Shown here piece after piece: positions 12,936 through 23,159 of a stretch of DNA of 64,000 nt. The stretch's first letter is position 1; each line of letters opens with the position of its first letter. The stretch spans positions 5,394,001 to 5,458,000 of the forward strand of contig OY756964.1 of NCBI GenBank assembly GCA_963580455.1, given 5' to 3'. Made by a program: the position numbers and the translations under genes. The DNA comes from Euonymus europaeus. Its lineage: Eukaryota; Streptophyta; Magnoliopsida; Celastrales; Celastraceae. The notes beneath the pieces were generated by a model. It was not told the DNA's origin and did not search any database. It saw nothing but the letters and a program-made list of their open reading frames with translations.

Positions 12936-13095
12936 TGAGAGAGATCAAGTATTCTCACTATTTCTTAGATTCATGGATCCAAATTAATACAGTGGGATCT
13001 TTCATTTACATTTGTTCCCATCAATAACGTTTTAAAAAACTCTTGGATTCCCTAATTTTGATTATCCTACTTTTACGCGATTCACAAGATTCAAC
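12936..13095 (+). pseudogene. ycf2: Chloroplast ycf2 5' fragment (NUPT part 1)
   Basis: Plus-strand translation reads [14 protein letters not shown] and then VGSFIYI, matching the N-terminal region of plastid Ycf2 with substitutions and an in-frame stop. It breaks off near the codons for SQ.ST at 13095 and resumes at about 19310, beyond a block of LTR elements. The orientation relative to rpl2 (rpl2 minus, ycf2 plus) is the same as in the plastid inverted repeat. Confidence 0.88.
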
Positions 13096-13097
13096 AG

Positions 13098-13715
13098 GTG
13101 TATGAACCAAAAATTGTCCATATGATTCTATGCAATGCCCAAGAGGCCCGATCGACATATGTAGGCCGCACAGGCCCAATCGACGTATAGAGGCCTATGA
13201 GCCCACTCCAAATAAGGGCCTAAGAGGCCCAATCCACATAAAGGCCCAAGAGGCCCAATCGGCATATTGTATGGACAAAAAATCGTCGATATGATTCTAT
13301 GCAAGGCCTAAGAGGCCCGATCGACATATGTAGGCCGCACAGGCCCAATCGACGTATAGAGGCCTATGAGCCCACTCCAAATAAAGGCCCAAGAGGCCTA
13401 ATCCACATAAAGGCCCAACAGGCCCAATCAGCATATAATGAGCCACGAGCCTAGAAGGCCCAAACCACGTAAAGGCCTGAAAGGCCCAAAGCCGGGCGCA
13501 TGACAGCTTCTAGTTCACGTGACCGCACGTGAACTCGACCATTATAAATATAAAAGGCCACTGGGTATTCTCTCTCTCGAACCTTTCACTTCTCTCACTA
13601 TAAATTCTCTTACCGTCATCTGACTTGATCGTCGGAGCATCAACGGTCGGCACCACACCGGTGACCCCCTAACGATCGACCTCCTAGTGTTTTCTTGCAG
13701 GTTGTCGAAGGCCTC
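13098..13715 (+). mobile_element. LTR fragment, Tat-like, with 169-bp tandem repeat
   Basis: The segment begins TGTATGAACC at the ycf2 breakpoint. It contains two direct copies (about 13099-13267 and 13268-13437, period 169) of a unit rich in AGGCCCAATCGAC-like blocks. A TATA-like TATAAATATAAAAG follows at about 13540, then a pyrimidine-rich transcript-leader-like stretch, and it ends in TTCTTGCAGGTTG. This layout is typical of Tat-type Ty3/gypsy LTRs. No internal region accompanies it, so it is a solo or truncated LTR. Lineage assignment rests on recalled motif style only. Confidence 0.55.
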
Positions 13716-14191
13716 TGATACAGACCAAAGGAGAATATTGAAGAATGCCTATAACAGAGCACGAAGACAGCGAATTAAAGATGCAAATGCAAGTGGCTTA
13801 TCTATTCATGCACAGGAAAGAGGTATTGTCATGCAGGCCATGCAAGGTACGTGTAGGGTCCAGGAGGTGATTTCGGATGGAATTGTGAAAGATGTGGACG
13901 CTGCTATTAATAAAGATCATGACAATCTTGTGGTAGCTGAAGTCAACCAATTTGGAGGTGTTTGATTATAAGTGGACATGTTGTCATTTAGTAGCTGCAG
14001 CTAATTGCAGTTATTTCAAATAAATGCCAGCTGGAGTACGTGGCTTGGAGTAATATTATCTTTGTTTTTATCATAGCAATTATTGACTATATAAGTCAAG
14101 CTCTATTGTAATGTTGAGATATCAGTTGATCAATTAAACAAAAACTGAGAATTTATTCTCAAACTTCTTGTTCTTCCTTATTCGTTGAGCA
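13716..14191 (+). repeat. 5' LTR of the gypsy element
   Basis: It begins TGATACAGACC and is taken to end at TTGAGCA (14191), about 476 bp. It matches the 3' LTR at a constant offset of 4,966 bp with no indel. Four substitutions, all transitions, were counted by eye. A candidate primer-binding region (TTGGTGCTTTCATTGAGAG) follows at about 14202; I could not assign its tRNA. Confidence 0.88.
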
Positions 14192-14231
14192 AGAATCTAT
14201 TATTGGTGCTTTCATTGAGAGGCGAATTTGA

Positions 14232-15118
14232 ATGGGCACTCAAAAAGAGCGCATGGAGAACTTAGAGACAAACCTACAGGCTTTGAGCATGGAAATTCAG
14301 TCCTTACAATCGGGATCGAAAGACATGCAGCAGCAATTAACACATATTGCAGAGTTGCTGTCCGGAATGAAGAAAGCACATCTACGTAGTCCGAGTGACA
14401 ATAGTCAGGCTTCGCGACACTCTCAAAATTTGGGATCGTCATCACCTGAACAAAGCAATACATCATCGGAGGATGAAGGGACCACACGATAAGGAGGGCG
14501 AAATACAGACACAAAAAAGCCAAAAATGAATTTTCCTAAATTCTCGGGAGAAGATTCAGTCTCATGGCTTAGTCGCGCAAATCAATTTTTCAAATTTCAG
14601 GAAATTCATAAGGAGGAGAAAGTTGACTATGCGGCTTTTTTTTTTGGAAGGAGAGGCTAATCTTTGGTGGCAATGGGTCGAGAGGATCTATCGAAAGAAA
14701 AAAAAGGAGATACGATGGGAGGATTTTGAAAAAGAGGTCTTGACGCGGTTCGGGCCTACTGGGTATATAGACCATGATGAGGAATTATCCAGGGTGAAGC
14801 AAACGGGGGATTTACGTGACTATTTGAGGGATTTTGAACGGCTATCCAATCTGGTCCGTGGTTGGCCAGAAAAGGCTCTTGTAGGTACTTTCATTGGAGG
14901 ACTTAAACAAGAACTTGCAAAAGAAGTCAAAGCCAGTAGGCCGAGATCCTTGAGGAGGGCCATTGACTGTGCAAGATTAGAGAATGAACATGTGAGTGAT
15001 GTAAAAAAAATGGCCGCTTTGAGACCAAACGAACCTTCAGCACCGGCGTCGAGGATCAAAGCAAAACAGGGACTGTCGGACCAACAACAAAACCAATTCC
15101 TCCAGGAGTCAAACGGCT
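14232..15118 (+). pseudogene. Retrotransposon gag, broken
   Basis: The frame starts at ATG 14232 and encodes a coiled-coil-like N-terminus (MGTQKERMENLETNLQ). It is interrupted by a TAA at about 14490. The retrotransposon gag domain follows (MNFPKFSGEDSVSWLSRA, then GEANLWWQWVER, FGPTGY, DLRDYLRDFERL). Frame changes occur in a T-run at about 14634-14645 and again before 15120. The zinc knuckle lies just downstream in the pol frame. It would not give an intact capsid protein. Confidence 0.85.
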
Positions 15119-15119
15119 G

Positions 15120-18100
15120 ACGTGGGAGGAGATGGAGAAAAGGCGCGCAAAAGGCCTATGTTTTAATTGTTCAGAAAAATTTACCCCGGGGCATAGATGC
15201 AAAACACCAGCAGTGTTCCTTATTGAGCCATGCAATGACCAAGAAGGAGAAGATGACTACCCATGTAATGAGATGAATGAACTCGGAGAAGAAGATCCCA
15301 CCATATCCGTCCATGCTTTGACCGGAGTCAAAGGCCCAAGAACCATGAGGTTTCGGGCGCAGATCCACAACCAAATCGTACATGTTTTGATTGACAATGG
15401 ATCCTCCCATAATTTTATTAGCACTCAAATGTCTGGAAGGTTGCAAGTGGTCATTAAGGCTATTGATCCATTTGAAGTAAGGGTAGCCAGCGGTGAAAAG
15501 CTTACATGTAAAGACGTATGCGAGAAAGTTCCCATTAAGATGCAGGGTATTATGCTATGCCTCGACTTGTTCGTATTAACACTAGTTGGCATAGACGTTG
15601 TACTTGGCGTCCAATGGCTGGAAAAGTTAGGCAAAGTAGTCTCTGATTATAACAACATGACTATGGAATTCTTTTGGAGGAATCAATGGGTGCGGCTAGC
15701 AATGCAAACCTGTGACAGACCTAGTGCCATGCAAGCTAACCTGTTGACAAAAATGTGGAAACAAGGTGGACAGTGCTTTGCAGTTCAACAAGCCACGATG
15801 GCCACTACGGATCTAAAAGCAACAAATTATGAAGTTCATGAGGAAGTGCGAGCATTACTAGATGAATTTGGAGGTGTCCTAGCTGAGCCTAAAACTCTTC
15901 CTCCCCAAAGAGCCTTTGATCACCAAATACCCTTTAAGGATGAAGCGAAACCTGTCAATGTGCCACCTTATCGGTATGCGTATTTCCAAAAGAATGAGAT
16001 CGAAAAACAAATTGATGAAATGCTCGAAAGTGGAATTATTCGCACAAGCAATAGCCCATTCTCATCACCCGTACTGTTAGTAAAAAAGAAAGATGGGTTC
16101 TGGAGATTCTGCAATGATTATCGTACCTTGAACGAAGCCACAATTAAAGATCGTTTTCCAATTCCAACGATCGACGACATGCTAGATGAACTTGAAGGAT
16201 CCCAATTTTTTACTAAATTGGACTTTCGCGCGGGATATCCTCAAATCAGAGTTCATGACAATGACATCCATAAAACGGCATTACGTACTCATCACGGCCA
16301 TTACGAATATCTGGTAATGCCATTTGGGTTATGAAATGCCCCATCTACATTCCAATTTGCTATGAATTCAATTTTTGCTAAGCACCTCCGAAAGTTTGTT
16401 CTAGTGTTTTTCGATGATATTCTTGTTTTTTCAAAAAATTGGATGGATCATATGGCACATCTGCGGAAAGTGTTAGGAATTCTTGATGAACATAGGTTTC
16501 ACATCAAGCTATCCAAATGTTCATTTGCCAAGGAGGAAGTAGAGCATCTCGGGCACATCATCACAAGGCACGGGGTGCAAGTTGATCAAACAAAAATTCA
16601 GGCAATGAAATCATGGCCCTTACCAAAAAACATATCTGCTCTACGAGGGTTTCTTGGATTGACCGGCTATTACCGTAAGTTCGTACACCACTACGGTTTA
16701 ATAGCGAAACCACTTACAGATATGCTTAAAAAAAGAGGCTTCACCTGGACAGATCAGAGTAAAAAAGCTTTTGATAAATTAAAGGAGGCCATGTCAACTA
16801 CACCAATATTGGCTATGCCCAATTTCTCTGCCATGTTTGAGGTTCACACAGATGCAAGCGATTACGGGATTGGTGCTGTCCTCACTCAACAAGGGCGACC
16901 AATAGCCTATCTTAGTAAAGCATTGGGTCCTAAGAAGAAAGGTTGGTCAGTTTATGCCAAGGAGATGCTTGCTATTGTGGAAGCTGTGCGCATATGGCGT
17001 CCCTACCTACTGGGGCGACGTTTCAAAATTGTGACAGACCAACAGCCCCTCAAACACTTATTAGAGCAGCGGATTATCACTCCCGATCAGCAGAAATTTG
17101 TGGCAAAATTACTCGGTTTTGAGTTTGAAATTCAGTACCGACCGGGGAGGGAAAATAAAGTGGCTGACGCCTTGTCAAGAATCGAAGATCAGCAGCTGGT
17201 ATTTGCAATTTCTGGACCTAGTTGGAGTATTTGGGAAGAAATACGCACAGAAGTTCAAACATGTTCCTACTGCACTGAAATTATCAATAAATTGGAAGAC
17301 CATCCCGAGCAGTGGAGTAATTATGAGTATCGAGATGAACTTCTTTATCATAAAAATCGAGTATTAGTACCCAGTACAAAAGAATTGCGCAAAAAAATCC
17401 TATATCATTTTCATGACTCAACCATTGGCGGACACTTCGGAGTCTATCGAACATGGGTGCGTGTAGCTGCTATCTTTTATTGGCAGGGGTTGAAACAAGA
17501 TATCAAGGCCTATGTTTCAGCATGTGCACTTGTCAACGAGTAAAAAGTGATTCCAGACGGCCAAGTGGTTTATTGCAGCCGCTTCCGATCCCTGAAAGGG
17601 TGTGGGAGGACATCTCAATGAATTTTGTTGAAGGATTTCCTTGTTCTAATGGCTATGACGGAATTTTTGTGGTGGTGGATCGTCTCACCAAATATGCTCA
17701 CTTCATTCCATTGGTCCACCCCTACACAGCGAAATCAGTTGCCCGGTTGTTTCTAACCAATGTGATTAAACTACACGGATTACCGAGGTCTATCGTTTCT
17801 GATAGAGATCAAATTTTTCTTAGTAATTTTTGGACTGAATTGTTTCGATTGCAAGGTACCAAATTAGCAATGAGTTCATCCTACCATCCTCAGACAGATG
17901 GCCAGACGGAAGTCACTAATCGCACATTGGAACAATATTTACGGGCCTTCGCACATCAACACCCCAACAAATGGGAGGATTTTTTGGCATGGGCTGAATT
18001 TTGGTATAATACTTCGTATCATGCATCAACGAAGCGAACCCCGTTTGAATATCTCTACGGCCGTTCTCCACCTTCTCTTGTTAGTTACCCAATAGGCACA

Positions 18101-18660
18101 TCTCCTATTAGTGAAGTGGACCGAGAATTACAAGAACGAGACGACTTGATCAAAGAGCTCAAGTTTAATCTTACACAAGCCAATAACCGCATGAAATCAT
18201 ATGCAGATCAGGGCAGACGAGAAGAGCAGTTCAATCAAGGGGACTGGGTTTATTTGAAGATACAACCACATCGCCAGAAAACACTATCCCAAAGAGCTCT
18301 GCACAAGCTGAGTAGTCGATTTTATGGGCCCTACCAAATCATTCAAAAAATTGGAGAAGTGGCCTATAAACTAGCACTACCTTCTGATGCCCACATTCAT
18401 CCAGTTTTTCATGTGTCTTAGCTTCGTCGTCGAGTGGGGACGGGAATGCCAAGCAGTTCAGACTTACCAATTATCGATAATGATGGTAACATAGCTTTGC
18501 AACCGATGCGAATCGCTGAGTACAGAAGGGTCAAGAGAGGAAATCGATTTCGTTGGGAAGTTCTGGTGTATTGGACTTCATTGGAAGATGAGGAAGCTAC
18601 CTAGGAAGACTTGTCCATGTTCAAAAATCAATTTCCGAACTTTATCCTTGAGGACAAGGA
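15120..18660 (+). pseudogene. Retrotransposon pol (PR-RT-RH-IN-chromodomain), broken
   Basis: In order: a CCHC knuckle ([14 protein letters not shown]); an aspartic-protease motif ([12 protein letters not shown], where DSG is usual); reverse transcriptase with [16 protein letters not shown] and FFDDIL; RNase H (EVHTDASDYGIGAV); an HHCC integrase finger; an integrase core (VSDRDQIF, SSYHPQTDGQTE); and a chromodomain-like end (RFRWEVLVYW). Defects: TGA within the RT at 16332-16334, a frameshift in the integrase finger at about 17520, TAG at 18419-18421 before the C-terminal tail and TAG at 18602-18604 inside the chromodomain. Several are consistent with C-to-T or G-to-A change at CAG or TGG codons, as expected from decay of methylated DNA. 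Confidence 0.92.
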
Positions 18661-18669
18661 TGCTCTTGA

Positions 18670-18681
18670 TGGGGGGAAGAA
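18670..18681 (+). other. Polypurine tract of the gypsy element
   Basis: GGGGGGAAGAA lies immediately upstream of the 3' LTR start TGATACAG, the expected place for plus-strand DNA priming. Confidence 0.85.
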
Positions 18682-19157
18682 TGATACAGACCAAGGGAGA
18701 ATATTGAAGAATGCCTATAACAGAGCACGAAGACAGCGAATTAAAGATGCAAATGCAAGTGGCTTATCTATTCATGCATAGGGAGGAGGTATTGTCATGC
18801 AGGCCATGCAAGGTACGTGTAGGGTCCAGGAGGTGATTTCGGATGGAATTGTGAAAGATGTGGACGCTGCTATTAATAAAGATCATGACAATCTTGTGGT
18901 AGCTGAAGTCAACCAATTTGGAGGTGTTTGATTATAAGTGGACATGTTGTCATTTAGTAGCTGCAGCTAATTGCAGTTATTTCAAATAAATGCCAGCTGG
19001 AGTACGTGGCTTGGAGTAATATTATCTTTGTTTTTATCATAGCAATTATTGACTATATAAGTCAAGCTCTATTGTAATGTTGAGATATCAGTTGATCAAT
19101 TAAACAAAAACTGAGAATTTATTCTCAAACTTCTTGTTCTTCCTTATTCGTTGAGCA
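18682..19157 (+). repeat. 3' LTR of the gypsy element
   Basis: Direct copy of 13716-14191, starting TGATACAGACC. It runs on without a break into a second copy of the leader and first 35 gag codons (19198-19303), which ends in a TAG formed at the truncation point. Confidence 0.9.
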
Positions 19158-19309
19158 AGAATCTATTATTAGTGCTTTCATTGAGAGGCGAATTTGAATG
19201 GGTACTCAAAAAGAGCGCATGGAGAACTTAGAGACAAACCTACAGGCTTTGAGCATGGAAATTCAGTCCTTACAATCAGGATCGAAAGACATGCAGCAGC
19301 AATAGAAGA

Positions 19310-19536
19310 TGGTCGATTAAGGGTATAGTCTTTTTTGTAGTAGCGGTCTTTATTTATAGCATTAACAATAGAAAGATGGTCGAAAGAAAAAATCTTTAAT
19401 TGATAGGCCTTCTTTCAATACCTTTGAATTCCATTGGCCTAGAAATGTGAAATTGGAAATATATGTTGCTTATTCCAATATCAATAGGTTGATTCTTTCG
19501 CTCCTGTATCTTCCCAAAAGAAAAAAAGATCTCTTA
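19310..19536 (+). pseudogene. ycf2: Chloroplast ycf2 fragment (NUPT part 2)
   Basis: Plus-strand translation follows plastid Ycf2 directly after the break at 13095: [20 protein letters not shown], then LIGLL.IPLNSIG, NINRLILSLLYLPK and KKIS. An internal stop and substitutions show decay. The right end is interrupted by a MITE whose TTA target duplication lies at 19534-19536. Confidence 0.93.
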
Positions 19537-20233
19537 GGGCATCTCCAACAGAGGTTGGATCCAAGTTCGCAAACCTCATAACCGTTCTTTTGCATCCAAA
19601 GTAGTTGATTTGAAGAAGCCAACAGCGGTCGCATCCGAGTTCACAAATTTGCGACCTCAACTTCCGTTCGTAAATTTACGACTTTTTTCGCGTCTGAAAT
19701 TGGAGTCGCAAATCAACGCGCGAATTTCTGGTCGTTGCGCAACGGCTATGCACAGTGTCAATTCATGAAGCAAAGTCTTTAAATTCTTCCTCCTCTGCCC
19801 ACAGATCCGGCCTCTCCTCACAGATCTAGTAAATTTGTTGCAAAATCAAAATCGCTGGAACCATTCTACTTTACGATATTGAAATCTCACTTAAGAAACA
19901 GAGTCTAAGGAGGAAGAGTTAATGGGTTTTTCATGGGACCTGAATTTCGACCATGTACTGCAACAAATTTCTATTTTTTGGTTGATAATAATGATGGGTT
20001 TTGGGAGATTTCTCAAAGAAAGTGAGTCTGGGGAGGAAAGAGTAGAGCAGCGCGGCTCTTCTTAAAAAAAGTTAAAAAATTAAAAAAATTAAAAAAAAAT
20101 TAAAAAAAATGCATACCCAATATGCATATCCATTGTTGGAATCAAAAAATTAAAGTAGGTATACAAAGTACTATTCAAATATGCAAATACAATTATGCAT
20201 ACCCAAAATGCATATTTATTGTTGGAGTTGCTC
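19537..20233. mobile_element. PIF/Harbinger (Tourist-like) MITE with TTA target duplication
   Basis: The element begins GGGCATCTCCAACAGAGG and the reverse complement of its right end is GAGCAACTCCAACAATAAA. It is flanked by TTA on both sides (19534-19536 and 20234-20236). These termini and the 3-bp TTA duplication are the hallmark of PIF/Harbinger MITEs. It has no transposase. It splits the ycf2 reading between KKIS and the FLDPKEST segment. Confidence 0.9.
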
Positions 20234-20332
20234 TTAGAGCAGTTTAAGTTTTCTGGATCCGAAAGAGAGTACTTGAGTTCTCTCAATAACTAAAATGTTT
20301 ATCATATCTGAATCTAACTGGAGTTCACAGTG
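20234..20332 (+). pseudogene. ycf2: Chloroplast ycf2 fragment (NUPT part 3)
   Basis: Ycf2 continues after the MITE: SGSERE in one frame and the plastid-like codons for LDPKEST, then SNW. Homology ends near 20332. The 47 bp to the Helitron start are unassigned. Confidence 0.88.
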
Positions 20333-20740
20333 AATAGTAAATTTGCAGTGTCATTATCAGTTAAAAAAAACTACGCATATCTATACTATAGTATAAGATT
20401 GATAGATTTCGGCGATGTCCATGGCGAGTACCAACTGTTCATTGAGAGGCCTGCGATTGGTTTTCTAGCCTTCCCCTCCGTGTCACCTCTTCCTGGCGAG
20501 TGCTCGCCTAGTGCCCCCAGTTGCGCGTCCAAACCTTTTTGGCTTGTACGGTACACCGACTTGCTTTCGGACGTTGCCCCTTGCTTTTCTCTCACATACC
20601 CTTGCTCGGCTCTTCACGGGTGAAAGTCGGCGATACTCGATTTCTTCATCGCTCTTGCTTCGATTGATTGGCTACTCTTCACAGATCCTCCATCTCCCAG
20701 GTTCATCAATCTCCTATAGAAAATAAAATTAGTTAACCTT

Positions 20741-21136
20741 TTCCCGATTTCACGCAGACCCAGATGCGGAAGTGATTGCACTGTCTCCAAAGACCTTTCC
20801 CGATTTCACGCAGACCCAGATGCGGAAGTGATTGCACTGTCTCCAAAGACCTTATTGGCAACAAACAGGTTTGTGTGTCAGGCCATAACCTACCGTGGAA
20901 GCTCAAGCAAAGAAACAACAATGACATAAGGAAACTCCACCACCCTTCAAGGGCTCTTGGTGATCTTACAGGTATCAAGAAACATTACTGCAGAAAACAT
21001 GGTGAGAAGAAGTGGAAATGTGAGAAGTATTCAAAGATCTATGCTGTTCAATCTGATTGGAAAGCTCACGATAAAACTTGTGGCACTAGAGAGAATACAG
21101 ATGTGACTGTGGAACCCTCTTCTCCAGGTAATTCTC
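20741..21136 (+). pseudogene. Captured INDETERMINATE-DOMAIN (IDD) C2H2 zinc-finger fragment
   Basis: The pieces DPDAEVIALSPKTLLATNRFVC, GHNLPWKLKQR, HHPSRALGDLTGIKKHYCR, KHGEKKWKCEK and YAVQSDWKAH are diagnostic of the IDD family of plant nuclear transcription factors. The first finger is mostly deleted, the part of finger 2 around the CPEPTC block is missing, and the Cys of CEKCSKRYAV is replaced by Tyr (CEKYSKIYAV). A 56-bp tandem duplication (copies starting at about 20743 and 20799) shifts the frame. It cannot form the DNA-binding domain, and reads as a Helitron-captured fragment. Confidence 0.9.
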
Positions 21137-22112
21137 TCTTAATTTACTTAACTCAGTGAAAGACTGTCCCAGTTCCCTACTTTCCTTCCCCAAGCCATCC
21201 TTTTTTCTATCTTCATTTCTTCTTCTACAGCTATGGCCACGGCTGTTAAAGGAAGCAAAAGTGCTAGATTCCTGGTTGTTTTGTCTCCATTACTAATAAA
21301 ATACAAGAGTTTAAGAAACTAAATAAAGAAGCATCTTCCTATCAAATTCCGGAGTGGCTTGCCTGCAATTAATTTATGCTTAAACACTGTTGAGATTAGA
21401 CTAATTGGCTACAAAACGATAAAAGTACTTTTCAGTAATCATAGTGGACTTTTCTCATTTTTTTATTTTTATTTTTATTTTAGGAGTGTGTGAATAAGAT
21501 ATTTTGCTAATTAAGTTCGACTGCGCCTCAACAACCTCGCAGAAGAAAGAGCAATTCGTGATGACTCCAAACATGCAAAATCTGAATCACAATTTTTTTC
21601 TTTTTTTTAAAAATAGAACAAATATCATACCAATTTTGTAAACTAAATCACCTAGACAACCACTAAATCATACCCTCAAACATCATTAACATCAGCAATG
21701 ATGTTCAAAACGAAAGCGACAAAAAAAAGCAGAATCAAACATTAATCCAAAATCAATGAAAAACATGACTCAAAAGAGAAAAATGCACGAACCCTCAACC
21801 CAAAATTAGTGAAAAGCAAGAAAGCAAGCTAATTTATGTACCTGGGTAGGGTTTGGGTGTATGCCATTATAATTACCGAATAGCATACGGTGCAGATAAA
21901 AAAAGGAAGTAATAAAGAGCATCACTTTCAGTTCATAATCATCATGATGGAGCCAACTAGGAATTTAGTTAATTGTTTATAGAATTGCAAATAAATTGTG
22001 GGTGGTCGTTGGTTTTAATAAATAGGTACAAACTCTGACACCGGACGTGCTGGAATGCAATGGATTTGTAGAACAAGTTCAGTTGCTTTACAGGTCTAAC
22101 TCAAGAAAGGAC

Positions 22113-22190
22113 GCAGCTTGAGGAGAATACAGATGTGATTGTGGAACCCTCTTCTCCAGGTAATTCTCTCTTAATTTACTTAACTCAATT
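22113..22190 (+). repeat. Second copy of the IDD-fragment tail
   Basis: Near-identical to 21093-21167 (GAGAATACAGATGTGA, then GTGGAACCCTCTTCTCCAGG and AATTCTCTCTTAATTTACTT). It shows internal duplication within the Helitron cargo. The intervening about 950 bp (21168-22112) holds no recognisable gene. Confidence 0.85.
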
Positions 22191-22530
22191 CAGTCAAATT
22201 TGATAATAATCTATTTATTGCTTACTCTTTGATGGATAGATACACATGAATTTGGAGATAAATGTTTGTCTTTGTCTTTGTCTTTGTCTATGTTTGTTTG
22301 TTTGTTTCAAGTCTTCGGTTTTTTGTTTTGTGGTTGTTCTTACATGAATATAGTAACTGCTACATTGCTTTGCATGGACTATTATTGTATCTAGAGTTTA
22401 TTAAATGCAGTGACAGGTATTCAACAGAGAGAGCTAGAAATACTGATTTTTCTCTCATTGATCCCACAATTTTATTTTTCTTGGAAACTCTGAAATGTGA
22501 AATCTACTTTCAGGCAAACGGACAACATTC

Positions 22531-23150
22531 CCAAATGGTATACGAACAATATAAGCACCACTGCTCTCTCCCATCTCCTCATTGAAATCTTCTGAATTGC
22601 GTAAGGTCAGCATCTCTGTTGGTTCACCATAGCTCCAATCCACTTCTGGCGATGATACTTGCCTGGTTAGCGAATCAACATATAAACATTACATCTGAAC
22701 TACTACCGAATATTACCTGACCTCCTGTATCAGAATGACGACCAAGCTCCATATTTTCACCCCGAATCAGGCCATGGATGCTGCATGGATACTAAATGTC
22801 AAAATAAATAAAGAAAATCATGCAAGACAGATAAGTTTATTCTGTATAGCCTTACACTGAGGGAATACACATCAATAATTATCTGAACAAGTTTTTTTGG
22901 TAAATATTTCCATACAACACTAACTAATCACCTTAAAGTTCTCTTCATGATCATAGTTAAAAGCTAGAACACTAAAGTTCAGTTCATGCCTTATTAGTAC
23001 AATGTACAGTTTGTTCCCCTTTTGCTGACTAGCCCACATCTCCATCCCTTCAACAGAATTAATACGGGGCAATTTGCCTCTGTTGCTCTCACCATGAGCC
23101 GATACATCACTGAGTAGATCAATTATGACAAAATCGTATTCCGATGATTT
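22531..23150 (-). pseudogene. Captured sucrose-phosphate synthase (SPS) fragment
   Basis: Minus-strand exon A (23150..22990) gives SEYDFVIIDLLSDVSAHGES, NRGKLPRI and WASQQKGNKLYIVLI. Exon B (22780..22717) gives [20 protein letters not shown]. Exon C (about 22676..22531) gives LTRQVSSPEVDWSYGEPTEM and MGESSGAYIVRIPFG. This is the N-terminal glucosyltransferase region of SPS, the cytosolic enzyme making sucrose-6-phosphate from UDP-glucose and fructose-6-phosphate. The A-B intron has a GC donor and AG acceptor, and splicing would rebuild the Ser codon of ISIHGL. Between B and C about 19 residues (the VKYVVELARALG region) are lost and the frame shifts. Introns were retained, so capture was from DNA, not mRNA. 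Non-functional. Confidence 0.92.
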
Positions 23151-23159
23151 CTATCCCTG

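Larger units (their letters stand above)
13716..19303 (+). mobile_element. Ty3/gypsy chromovirus-type LTR retrotransposon, defective
   Basis: Order: 5' LTR, leader, gag, protease, reverse transcriptase, RNase H, integrase, chromodomain-like end, polypurine tract, 3' LTR. The order RT-RNase H-integrase defines Ty3/gypsy, and the C-terminal WEVLVYWTSLEDEEAT motif marks a chromovirus. The 3' LTR is followed by about 120 bp that repeats the element's own leader and gag start, then stops abruptly at 19303. The copy therefore looks like part of a head-to-tail LTR-internal-LTR-internal array, cut short. Several stops and frameshifts make it non-autonomous. It sits inside the ycf2 NUPT. Confidence 0.92.

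Noticed and set aside
13099..13437. Evenly repeated blocks that could suggest a CRISPR-like array
   Set aside because: Only two 169-bp units, with no short repeat-spacer alternation, inside an LTR of a eukaryotic genome.
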